Of a DNA stretch of 64,000 bases, positions 1 through 6,965 are shown in pieces. Under the pieces are notes generated by a model. The model saw only the letters and a program-made list of their open reading frames with translations, had not been told where the DNA came from and made no database searches. The DNA comes from JBFJKD01 sp041601945 (GTDB lineage Bacteria; Pseudomonadota; Gammaproteobacteria; Pseudomonadales; Porticoccaceae). The stretch covers positions 1-64,000 of the forward strand of contig JBFIHG010000008.1 in NCBI GenBank assembly GCA_041601945.1. The letters are read 5' to 3'. The translations under genes and the position numbers were made by a program. Each line of letters begins with the position of its first letter. Positions within the stretch are counted from its first letter, which is position 1.

Positions 1-414
1 CACTCCACGAGAATAGCGGATGGGATCGACATAGAAAATCGAGGCTTTTTCGATGGCCTCTGTGCCGCCCAGGTCCTCGTAGGTCGCCGTAATACCGATA
101 TTGTTAACGTCCTTAATAATTCTGAAGTCGAACTCCATTTCTCGTAATTCGTCGTCAATAAAATCGATCACAAAAACACTTTCAGTCGCCACCGGGATAT
201 CTTCACAAAATTCCTGCGTGGCCCGCTCCTTGGGTAGGTAACCGGTGAAATGCGCCTTGTAGCGACCCACCATAATGATGCAAACGTCATCTTCCATGGA
301 AACGCCGCCATGGGCCCGCGCCTCGGAACTAACAAAAACGGCACCAACGCACAGACACAAAAACAGCAACGGCCCGCGGATCGTTGAAGCAAGCAATGCA
401 GCTTTGTTTTTCAT
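1..414 (-). CDS. Secreted protein downstream of the copper monooxygenase operon (AmoD/Orf5-like?), 3' end beyond window
   Basis: The frame opens with ATG at 414 and stays open to the left edge, giving at least 138 residues. It begins with a basic N-terminus and a hydrophobic stretch ending in SSEARA, a likely signal-peptidase site. The mature protein would start with HGG, the same His-first arrangement as the B subunit upstream. Two cysteines (in DDVCIIMVG and TQEFCEDIP) and several acidic residues follow. It starts only 18 bases after the B subunit stop, so it is probably cotranscribed with the monooxygenase. Secreted proteins of this kind are known downstream of amoCAB/pmoCAB clusters and are suspected of copper handling. 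I compare it with AmoD/Orf5 from memory only. The C-terminus, where a membrane anchor would be expected in AmoD/PmoD, is outside the window. Confidence 0.75.
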   Translation of the reverse strand, partial: MKNKAALLASTIRGPLLFLCLCVGAVFVSSEARAHGGVSMEDDVCIIMVGRYKAHFTGYLPKERATQEFCEDIPVATESVFVIDFIDDELREMEFDFRIIKDVNNIGITATYEDLGGTEAIEKASIFYVDPIRYSRGV

Positions 415-432
415 ATCGACATCTTCATGTGA

Positions 433-1680
433 TCAAAAGAACCTGGGCAGAATCGCCCCGCCGATTTCCTGAAAGAAACGGTTACCATTCTCATCATAAT
501 AGAACAGCATTCCAGCAAAACGGCTATCTGGGTCGTAGATCAGACCGGTCATGCGGTATTTTTCCCACAGCGCATCTTCGGCTCTGAGAACCACCTCCAC
601 CTCTTCACCCGGCCCTATAACATCGACCGATACGCTCAAACCGTCGGGCGCAACCATCTCTTCACCCGGAACAATAACCGATTCCGATGACGCCTCGCTA
701 TTGATAAAACGGATATTGGCGGTGACAAATTCGGCAATGCGCAGGGGGCTGGTCCCAGTGTTTTTCATGCGTGTACGCATTTCGAGACTACGCCCAGTCA
801 GCTCGTATCTGGCACTTTCAACGTCGACCTGCAGTCCACCGGTGGGTACCGGATCACCCAGAACCTCCACCTTGCCGGTTTGCAAGGGAATGGTAATCGG
901 ATGCTCGCTCTCAGCCCACAGATACCCGCCCATGATGATCGCCAATGTGAGGGTAAAAAAACCACCGGCGACAAAGAAGTCCTGCCGGGTAATCAGACTA
1001 TTTGCGTTGTCATTGCCCATATTGGCAATGCGCATATAACGCGGAATAAAAACTTCTTTCTTCAGCACCAACCAGTAAATCAGAAAAGCCAAACCAATAA
1101 TCAGCCAAACCACATGGAAAAACTTCACCGGCTCAAGGCCGTAGGTTTCGAGATCTATCACGTCGCCCTGCATGGTAGTGATCTCGTTAACAAAAGGCGC
1201 ATCACCATCGGCTTTCGCGATCTCGACCCAGGCACCTTTGCCCACCAGAGTTCCAGCATCCTTGACGTTGATCAAGGGGTGGACGTGGTAACGTCCCGGC
1301 ACACGGGCGCGCGCCACAACCTTAAACTCGTATAGCTCACCGCGCTTCAGTGCGGTCGAGCGAATCATTGGCACGCCGTTGATTTCAGAATGCACGCGAA
1401 CAAATTTTGGGCCGGGGACACCAATATTAAGAAACACCGTATCTTCTGTGTTTGGTAACTGTTCGGGCCAGTGTACCGACGGGACAAACTTGCCGGTCAA
1501 TACAACTAAATCTCCAACTTTGGCATTTAACGGCTCAACCTGAATGTCAAACCAGTGCATGGTACGCATACGCATACTGGCCAACTGCGCACGCTCACCA
1601 TGGGCGAATACTTCGCCCGACATCACGGCAAGCAGCGCGACAACGCCCAGCAGCCTTAATACTCTTGCATTAGAACTCAT
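433..1680 (-). CDS. xmoB: Copper membrane monooxygenase subunit B (AmoB/PmoB/XmoB family)
   Basis: A 415-residue periplasmic subunit of the AMO/pMMO superfamily, which inserts an oxygen atom into ammonia, methane or other small hydrocarbons in the cytoplasmic membrane. I chose ATG at 1680 because a signal peptide follows directly (VVALLAVMSGEVFA) and AGGTG lies about 8 bases upstream; an earlier in-frame start would add an unlikely leader. Cleavage would expose His27 (HGERAQ) as the mature N-terminus. His27 and the pair His132/His134 (GRYHVHP) match the copper ligands His33, His137 and His139 of Methylococcus PmoB. His42 may match the nearby bis-His position. Two membrane helices (FFHVVWLIIGLAFLIYWLV and FFTLTLAIIMGGYLW) separate two cupredoxin-like domains, as in the family. 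It is the third gene of the C-A-B operon. Family certain, substrate unknown. Confidence 0.95.
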   Translation of the reverse strand: MSSNARVLRLLGVVALLAVMSGEVFAHGERAQLASMRMRTMHWFDIQVEPLNAKVGDLVVLTGKFVPSVHWPEQLPNTEDTVFLNIGVPGPKFVRVHSEINGVPMIRSTALKRGELYEFKVVARARVPGRYHVHPLINVKDAGTLVGKGAWVEIAKADGDAPFVNEITTMQGDVIDLETYGLEPVKFFHVVWLIIGLAFLIYWLVLKKEVFIPRYMRIANMGNDNANSLITRQDFFVAGGFFTLTLAIIMGGYLWAESEHPITIPLQTGKVEVLGDPVPTGGLQVDVESARYELTGRSLEMRTRMKNTGTSPLRIAEFVTANIRFINSEASSESVIVPGEEMVAPDGLSVSVDVIGPGEEVEVVLRAEDALWEKYRMTGLIYDPDSRFAGMLFYYDENGNRFFQEIGGAILPRFF

Positions 1681-1744
1681 AAACGACACCTGTAACTGTA
1701 GGTTTGTTGCAACGCCCCGCACTGTGCGCGACACAGCGTTTAAT

Positions 1745-2533
1745 TTAAGCGATGCGCCGCGTATAGCGACCCGCATAGTTATAAATCGCCGCACTGATGA
1801 TGGTGAATAAAGCGAACACAATCACGCTGGCAAACGCCGCGAACACGGCCGTAAGGGGAGTAACAGAGCCACCAAACGTGCGCAACGTGGATTCTTCAAT
1901 AATGCGCAAGTATTCAGGAGTAGTGGTGCGTACGTATTCATAGCCCATCAAATCGGACACCGATAGCAACATCCCACCGTATTCCACCGGAACTTTATAG
2001 GCTGCAAACAGGGGCCAGTTTAGCGGCCAGATCAGGGAAGCGAATAAAAACGCTCCCGCAATCGAAGTCATAATGATGCTGCGGGTCATTACCAGAACGC
2101 AGTCCATTAGGATACCCAGAGCGATATAGGTAGAGGGAAACACGAAGCTCATGGGGAAATCGGCGAACAGGTAAAAATTGTAGTAACGGCTCACCCAGGA
2201 CGCGACCGCCAACAGCAGCGTAACCGCAGTGGCGATGATGGGCAGGCGAAATGCTCGCCACACGGGATACATAAACCCACCAATAAAAATCATCAACGAA
2301 ATCGGCGTAACCAGTGGCCACCAGCGGCGATCGCGCCAGTCAATCCAGTAGTCCCAGTCACCGGCGGTCAATGAATAATGCAACATGATGCCGAGGGCAA
2401 TAAAAGCAAACAGAATAAAAATGATAAGTCCGTCGAAGCGCTTGAATATTTTATACGCCATCGGATTGTCGAGGGCCGACAAATCAAATCTTTGGGCGGT
2501 GGTGATTTTATCGGCGGGTAATTCCATACTCAT
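1745..2533 (-). CDS. xmoA: Copper membrane monooxygenase subunit A (AmoA/PmoA/XmoA family)
   Basis: A 262-residue polytopic membrane protein, the A subunit of an AMO/pMMO-type enzyme. It carries the family signature GDWDYWIDWRDRRWWP (most PmoA and AmoA proteins have GDWDFW) and the C-terminal segment MGYEYVRTTTPEYLRIIEE. Six or seven hydrophobic segments are visible. ATG at 2533 is preferred because GAGG lies 9 bases before it; a TTG at 2548 would add five residues. The C gene lies 212 bases upstream across a strong hairpin, and the B gene begins 64 bases downstream. The Tyr in GDWDYW and the hydrocarbon-degradation neighbourhood suggest a non-methane, non-ammonia (Xmo, hydrocarbon) group. 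That needs a phylogeny and is inference here. Confidence 0.95.
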   Translation of the reverse strand: MSMELPADKITTAQRFDLSALDNPMAYKIFKRFDGLIIFILFAFIALGIMLHYSLTAGDWDYWIDWRDRRWWPLVTPISLMIFIGGFMYPVWRAFRLPIIATAVTLLLAVASWVSRYYNFYLFADFPMSFVFPSTYIALGILMDCVLVMTRSIIMTSIAGAFLFASLIWPLNWPLFAAYKVPVEYGGMLLSVSDLMGYEYVRTTTPEYLRIIEESTLRTFGGSVTPLTAVFAAFASVIVFALFTIISAAIYNYAGRYTRRIA

Positions 2534-2658
2534 AACACATAACCTCAAACTATGGGGAACCGTTTAAACCTGCACCACTGAAACCAGCCCTGCGCCAAAG
2601 GCGACGTGGGCACTTTCAGATGCGGTGGAGGAGTACGGATTTTCAAGCATCTTAACGC

Positions 2659-2694
2659 ACTGCCCCCGCGAAAGTGTAGTTTCGCGGGGGCAGT
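2659..2694 (-). promoter_or_regulatory. Perfect 15-bp hairpin between xmoC and xmoA
   Basis: The arms 2659-2673 and 2680-2694 are perfectly complementary and GC-rich (core GCCCCCGCG), with a 6-base loop. The hairpin sits about 50 bases after the C subunit stop and is not followed by a clean U-run in the leftward direction. It may therefore act as an attenuator or a 3'-end protector of xmoC mRNA rather than a full terminator. A hairpin between amoC and amoA is known from ammonia oxidisers. Confidence 0.8.
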
Positions 2695-2745
2695 CTGTCT
2701 ACCAAATAACAGATATTAACTGCTTCGTATCGATTTACTGAAGCT

Positions 2746-3534
2746 TTAGACCGTTACTTTTTGGTCCTTGCTGACTTCACCAATCAACTGAGCCATACGC
2801 TGAATCATCTGGATGGCCAGGGGCACCAGGAAGAACAGCGACCAGCCCAACACCACAAATCCGTAGTGAATCGGCGCGGCAAACAACTCCTCGGCATAAA
2901 AGAAGGTGTGGCCCCACTCGTTGAAGCCGTAGTTGGGCATAATCATGAAAATACCACATACAACTGCCAGGAACGGTATGGATATGCGATTCATAAAAGC
3001 TGGAATTCGCGTGTGCGCCCAGATGAAGGTGGGCACCAGAATTGCGGTCAACAGCGGAATGGCGAAATAGAATATAACGATATGGGTAGGCGTAAAGTCC
3101 GTATCGCGGATGGTGACCTGATGCCAGGAGGCGTCCGACTCAATCGCCAATGCCGCCACTGTGCTCGCCCATACCGCGATCACACTGAGAACACCCAACA
3201 AGGTGAAGTAACGTTTTAATTCGAGCCGTGGGCTTATAGCGGAGGCGTCCGTTTCGCGGGTCAGCCATACGTACACAGAGCTGATCACACCGACAGCGGC
3301 CAACACTACAACTTCGATATACAGAAGCGACATCCAGTATTTCTGGAAGTCCGGCTCGTAATAATCGGTGCCGACCGTAAACGACATAGCGTGCTGGTAG
3401 ATGCGAATCGCAATCGCCAGCGCCAGCGCCACAGCGCCGCCCACCCAGAATATCCGGTTACGACGAAAATGAGCTGCCACGCCGCCGCCGTGGGATATCT
3501 CCTCCGAATAAGCAACTGCCTTTACTGCTTCCAT
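2746..3534 (-). CDS. xmoC: Copper membrane monooxygenase subunit C (AmoC/PmoC/XmoC family)
   Basis: A 262-residue membrane subunit, first gene of the C-A-B operon. Asp134, His138 and His151 (DASWHQVTIRDTDFTPTH) align with the PmoC metal ligands Asp156, His160 and His173, with identical spacing. Asn205, His209 and His223 (NEWGH and PIHYGF) match the second site described as CuD (Asn227, His231, His245). Both metal sites therefore look intact. ATG at 3534 has AGGGG about 8 bases upstream; a GTG at 3543 is the alternative. A hydrophilic N-terminal segment precedes about six membrane helices. It is divergent from the AraC-type regulator at 3973, which makes that protein the obvious candidate regulator. 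Confidence 0.95.
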   Translation of the reverse strand: MEAVKAVAYSEEISHGGGVAAHFRRNRIFWVGGAVALALAIAIRIYQHAMSFTVGTDYYEPDFQKYWMSLLYIEVVVLAAVGVISSVYVWLTRETDASAISPRLELKRYFTLLGVLSVIAVWASTVAALAIESDASWHQVTIRDTDFTPTHIVIFYFAIPLLTAILVPTFIWAHTRIPAFMNRISIPFLAVVCGIFMIMPNYGFNEWGHTFFYAEELFAAPIHYGFVVLGWSLFFLVPLAIQMIQRMAQLIGEVSKDQKVTV

Positions 3535-3972
3535 AACAATCACCCCTGTCTATTTACTAGTTAAGTTTTCTACTCGCCGCCGCACCCTTGTCGACCAACC
3601 CAAGGTACGCTCAGGTACAGCGACGCAATTCTATCGCACGACCTATCTAATCAGACCTTGCACCCCGGGAGCAGCGCCAAAAATGACAACTGTATAGCTA
3701 TAACTGACACCGAAAAACCCCACGCGGTCAGCCGGAAAACAGGCTAGCGTCACGCGGACAACCGCAGAATACTATATAACCCGCCGTATTTCTAACCGTG
3801 CGTAAGGGACATAAGACCGCCTGTCGACTGGTACGCCACCGGCTCGACACAAGGGCCAACTGCATCGCCGGAGGCTGCCCTGCGGCCAGAATGGGCGGGG
3901 CCGACCCATCGTCGGCAAATTGGTCCCGTAACCTGTTATAGTTAATCGCGATTACCCCGGTCGATTCAGTTA
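3535..3972. other. Divergent intergenic region between xmoC and the AraC-type regulator
   Basis: These 438 bases hold no convincing gene. They must contain the leftward promoter of the monooxygenase operon and the rightward promoter of the regulator. For the regulator a good extended -10 is visible at 3934-3942. For xmoC I found only AT-rich hexamers (TATAGT on the minus strand at 3776-3771, TATACA at 3696-3691) without matching -35 boxes at the right distance. Activator-dependent transcription would fit, but is not shown. Confidence 0.6.
3934..3942 (+). promoter_or_regulatory. Extended -10 promoter element before the AraC-type regulator
   Basis: TGTTATAGT matches the extended -10 form TGnTATAAT with one mismatch in the hexamer (3937-3942). 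It lies about 30 bases before the ATG at 3973, implying a short leader. No good -35 hexamer is present at 17 bases, which is common for extended -10 promoters. Confidence 0.45.
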
Positions 3973-5076
3973 ATGAGCCGCGTTTTCACAAACTCGTGTC
4001 AGCACAGACCAGTACAGACCATGGCCAAAAAAGAACGTAACTCGACACAGGAACCCCAGCGCGATCCGCATGCGGAGGGATGCTTAATATCTTCAAGCTA
4101 TATAAACCTCGTTTTTCATACCCTTGGCGGCTCAGCTGAACTTATGGATTGCCTTATAAGGCATGGAATTACGCCACAAATACTCGGCGAGTCCAGCACA
4201 CAAGTCGAGTTTGACAAATTATGCCTTGCTGTATTTGACATGATGCGCAAGCTCAACATGCCAAATGCGGGGCTGTCCATCGGTGAAAAAATGCACATAT
4301 CGACCCATGGTACCGTGGGCATGGCGGTCATCAGCAGCGCAACTGTCGGCCAGGCGATAGACGATCTGGCCAGGTACTACCAGACCCGTATTACTTTTTG
4401 TGATCTCAACGCATATTACGAAGGCTCCTCTCTGGTCATGGAACTCACCGAAACCCACCAGAATCCGGAACTACAGGCCACCATCGTCGAAACCATGATG
4501 CTGGCTTTGCAAAACGCGGTTGAGTTTGTCAGCGGCCGACCTTTGTCCGACAGTAAGGTTCTGTTCGCCTTCCCACCACCCGAATACGCGGAGCAATACG
4601 ACAATTATTTCTCAGGCGACGTGGAATTTAATGCCGACAAACACACCATGATCCTCCCGGCGGCGCTGTGTAAGCTCCACTGCATAACCGCAGACCAGCA
4701 GATTCACCGCCTCGCCGAGGAGCAGTTACAGCAGAAGCTGCAGGAAATACGCTCCAGTAACCTTACCGTGCAACACATTCTGGCACTGATGCGCCAACGT
4801 CCCAGCGACATTCCTGGCCTTGAGGAGCTGGCTGATGGATTTAGTATTTCGTCCCGCACATTGATTCGTTACCTGCAGGCCCAAAATACTAATTACCGAG
4901 AGCTGCGCAACATTGTGCATAAACAAATGGCGATGGAATCACTGCGCAATACGGATAATTCTGTGGAATCATTGGCGCTCGACCTGGGCTACAAAGACAC
5001 TGCCAGTTTTCGTCGCGCCTTTAAACGCTGGTGCGGATGTTCGCCTTCAGAGTATCGCGACAGCATTAAAAAATAG
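3973..5076 (+). CDS. AraC-family transcriptional regulator with arabinose-binding-type N-terminal domain
   Basis: A 367-residue regulator. The middle (roughly residues 50-240, from SSSYINLVFHTLGGSAELMD) resembles the arabinose-binding-like sensor domain found in OruR/ArgR-type AraC proteins. The C-terminal 100 residues are an AraC helix-turn-helix pair: LEELADGFSISSRTLIRYLQ and VESLALDLGYKDTASFRRAF, then KRWCGCSPSEYR. Neither the ATG at 3973 nor the one at 4021 has a clear ribosome site; starting at 4021 would give 351 residues. It is divergent from the monooxygenase operon and 87 bases before an SDR gene transcribed in the same direction. It probably controls one or both in response to a hydrophobic substrate or product. 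The effector is unknown. Confidence 0.9.
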   Translation: MSRVFTNSCQHRPVQTMAKKERNSTQEPQRDPHAEGCLISSSYINLVFHTLGGSAELMDCLIRHGITPQILGESSTQVEFDKLCLAVFDMMRKLNMPNAGLSIGEKMHISTHGTVGMAVISSATVGQAIDDLARYYQTRITFCDLNAYYEGSSLVMELTETHQNPELQATIVETMMLALQNAVEFVSGRPLSDSKVLFAFPPPEYAEQYDNYFSGDVEFNADKHTMILPAALCKLHCITADQQIHRLAEEQLQQKLQEIRSSNLTVQHILALMRQRPSDIPGLEELADGFSISSRTLIRYLQAQNTNYRELRNIVHKQMAMESLRNTDNSVESLALDLGYKDTASFRRAFKRWCGCSPSEYRDSIKK

Positions 5077-5163
5077 TGCAAGGTGTGAGTTTAACAACCA
5101 CCGCTGAAACCTGATTCCTCGGCCAACCCTTAACTCAGCGTAACTAGATAAAGGAGATTAAGC

Positions 5164-5982
5164 ATGTCTGCAACTTCGGTAGCCATATCACTACAAGGCA
5201 AAGTCGCTTTGATTACAGGCGGCGCACGCGGGCTCGGCGCCGAAATCGCCAAAACATTGTCGCGGGCCGGCGCGTCAATTGTTATCACCGATATTCTCGA
5301 AGATAAGGGCAAAGCCACGGTCGCTGAAATTGTTGAAGCGGGTGGTGGTGCAGCATTTTTTCGCCACGACGTAACTAATGAAGCCGATTGGGAACACGCT
5401 GTCGCTAGCGCCGTAAAAACCTTTGGCGGCCTGGATATTGTGGTCAACAACGCTGGCATCGAAATCTGCGCACTGGTGGAAAACACCGAAATGCAACAAT
5501 TTCAGCGTATTCTTGATGTGAATGTCACCGGCGTATTTCTGGGCATGAAACACGCAGCGCGGGCCATGAAGCCAGGCGGCCCGGCCGGCAAGGGCGGATC
5601 GATTATCAATCTTTCCTCGGTGGCGGGTCTGCGCGGATACTCCGGCCTGAGCGCTTATTGCGCCAGTAAAGGAGCGGTTAAACTGTTGACCAAAAGTACA
5701 GCAGTCGAATTCGGTAATATGAAATACGGGATCCGCGTCAACTCCATTCACCCCGGCCTGATTCCCACCGATATGGGCACCAATGTGATAGAAGGCTTTA
5801 TTGCCACCGGGCTTGGCAAAGATGCAGAGCAAGTCATGGCCGCCTTTGAACGGGGCACACCGCTCGGCATGGTTGGCACACCAGAGGATATTGCAAAAGC
5901 AGCACTCTTTCTCGCCAGCGATCAATCCCCATGGGTCACTGGCGCCGAAATAGTGGTCGATGGCGGTTCAACGGCCAGCTAG
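5164..5982 (+). CDS. Short-chain dehydrogenase/reductase (SDR), classical type
   Basis: A 272-residue NAD(P)-dependent oxidoreductase. It has the cofactor motif TGGARGLGAE near the N-terminus, NNAG, the catalytic Ser (INLSSVAG) and the YCASK Tyr-Lys motif, and it ends in VTGAEIVVDGG, typical of FabG/3-alpha-HSD-like classical SDRs. The start is supported by AAGGAG 8 bases before ATG. It lies downstream of the AraC regulator and beside the copper monooxygenase. It could oxidise an alcohol made by that enzyme or a dihydrodiol made by the Rieske oxygenases; the sequence alone does not choose. It shares a terminator hairpin with the convergent SDR that follows. Confidence 0.9.
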   Translation: MSATSVAISLQGKVALITGGARGLGAEIAKTLSRAGASIVITDILEDKGKATVAEIVEAGGGAAFFRHDVTNEADWEHAVASAVKTFGGLDIVVNNAGIEICALVENTEMQQFQRILDVNVTGVFLGMKHAARAMKPGGPAGKGGSIINLSSVAGLRGYSGLSAYCASKGAVKLLTKSTAVEFGNMKYGIRVNSIHPGLIPTDMGTNVIEGFIATGLGKDAEQVMAAFERGTPLGMVGTPEDIAKAALFLASDQSPWVTGAEIVVDGGSTAS

Positions 5983-6013
5983 ACACCCGCTACACCAACA
6001 ACCTTCGCATTAA

Positions 6014-6045
6014 CTACACCGCGCATACTCTAGTGCGCGGTGTAG
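6014..6045. terminator. Hairpin shared by two convergent SDR genes
   Basis: A perfect 12-bp stem (6014-6025 with 6034-6045) and an 8-base loop lie between the convergent genes. One arm and the loop overlap the last codons and stop of the leftward gene (stop at 6032-6030). No strong T-run follows on either strand, so termination efficiency is uncertain, but the position suits a bidirectional terminator. Confidence 0.6.
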
Positions 6046-6794
6046 CCACCGTCGATAACCAGCTCAGAACCGGTCATATAGCGGGACTCGTCGGACGCCA
6101 GAAACAATATCCCATAGGCCTGATCTATAGCCTCGGCCATATAGCCGATAGCAATTTCCCGCTCAATGCGCGCTGCGTCGTCTGCCGTGAAAAAATTAAC
6201 CGCCGCGTCCACCATGGGCGTTTGTGTGAAACCGGGGTGTACAGAATTAACCCGAATCTTGTATTTTTTTTCCGCGCAATACAGTGCCGCAGATTTGGTG
6301 AACAACCGCACGCCGCCCTTGCTGGCGTTGTAAGCCGCAAACTTGGGATCGCCGACAATACCCTCAATTGAGGAAATATTAATAATGCTGCCGCCGCCAG
6401 TTTTTTTCATCTGCCGAATCGCGCTTTTGGTACCCATAAACACCGCTTCCATATTGACGGAGTTGACGAAGCGCCAATGAGCCAGGTCGCTTTCTTCGAG
6501 ATCCGTCGGAATACCTACGCCAGCGTTGTTCACCATGATATCGAGCTTGCCGAAGCGTTTGACCGTTGCCGCGATAACTTCCGGCCAGCGCTCTTCACTG
6601 GTTACGTCCTGCTCCACAAACGCCGCATCGTAACCCTGATCGCGCAGCGCCTGCGCTGAGGCTTCGCCCTCGACAGAGCGCAGATCCGTCAGCATCACGC
6701 TGCCACCCTCCTTACAAATCAGCTCCGCCGCCGCGTACCCAATACCTGCCGTGCCGCCGGTGATTAATGCTACTTTACCCTGAACTCTACCCAT
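6030..6794 (-). CDS. Short-chain dehydrogenase/reductase (SDR), second copy, convergent
   Basis: A 254-residue classical SDR with TGGTAGIGYAAA (cofactor binding), NNAGVGIP, catalytic INISSIEG, YNASK and a C-terminal MTGSELVIDGGYTAH. It is related to but clearly diverged from the SDR at 5164, so this is an old duplication or independent recruitment. It is transcribed toward that gene, with the two stops 47 bases apart. Cyclopentanol- and steroid-type SDRs share this end motif. Its substrate cannot be told from sequence; the catabolic setting suggests alcohol or dihydrodiol oxidation. Confidence 0.9.
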   Translation of the reverse strand: MGRVQGKVALITGGTAGIGYAAAELICKEGGSVMLTDLRSVEGEASAQALRDQGYDAAFVEQDVTSEERWPEVIAATVKRFGKLDIMVNNAGVGIPTDLEESDLAHWRFVNSVNMEAVFMGTKSAIRQMKKTGGGSIINISSIEGIVGDPKFAAYNASKGGVRLFTKSAALYCAEKKYKIRVNSVHPGFTQTPMVDAAVNFFTADDAARIEREIAIGYMAEAIDQAYGILFLASDESRYMTGSELVIDGGYTAH

Positions 6795-6965
6795 GTCTGC
6801 TCTCCCGTTTTATCTCGTAATTTTATTGACGCGCCATTTATCATAATTCTTAACCGGACTTTGTCTACAATGTCTACACCTGTTGTATCGGCCCGGATAT
6901 TCCCGGTCTGCGGTGTTTGCGCTTATCTTGTCGATCCGCGACGTGGGCGTCGAGCGTAAGGCGAT

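Noticed and set aside
433..3534. Calling the copper enzyme a methane or ammonia monooxygenase outright
   Set aside because: The subunit families are shared by methane, ammonia and hydrocarbon enzymes. The gene context has no methylotrophy or nitrification genes, so the substrate was left open.
3691..3776. TATACA and TATAGT hexamers on the minus strand as xmoC promoters
   Set aside because: No acceptable -35 hexamer lies 16-18 bases upstream of either, so a promoter could not be assigned.
5275..5925. 216-codon minus-strand frame inside the first SDR gene
   Set aside because: It lies wholly within a convincing SDR gene and shows a His/Cys-rich composition typical of antisense translation.
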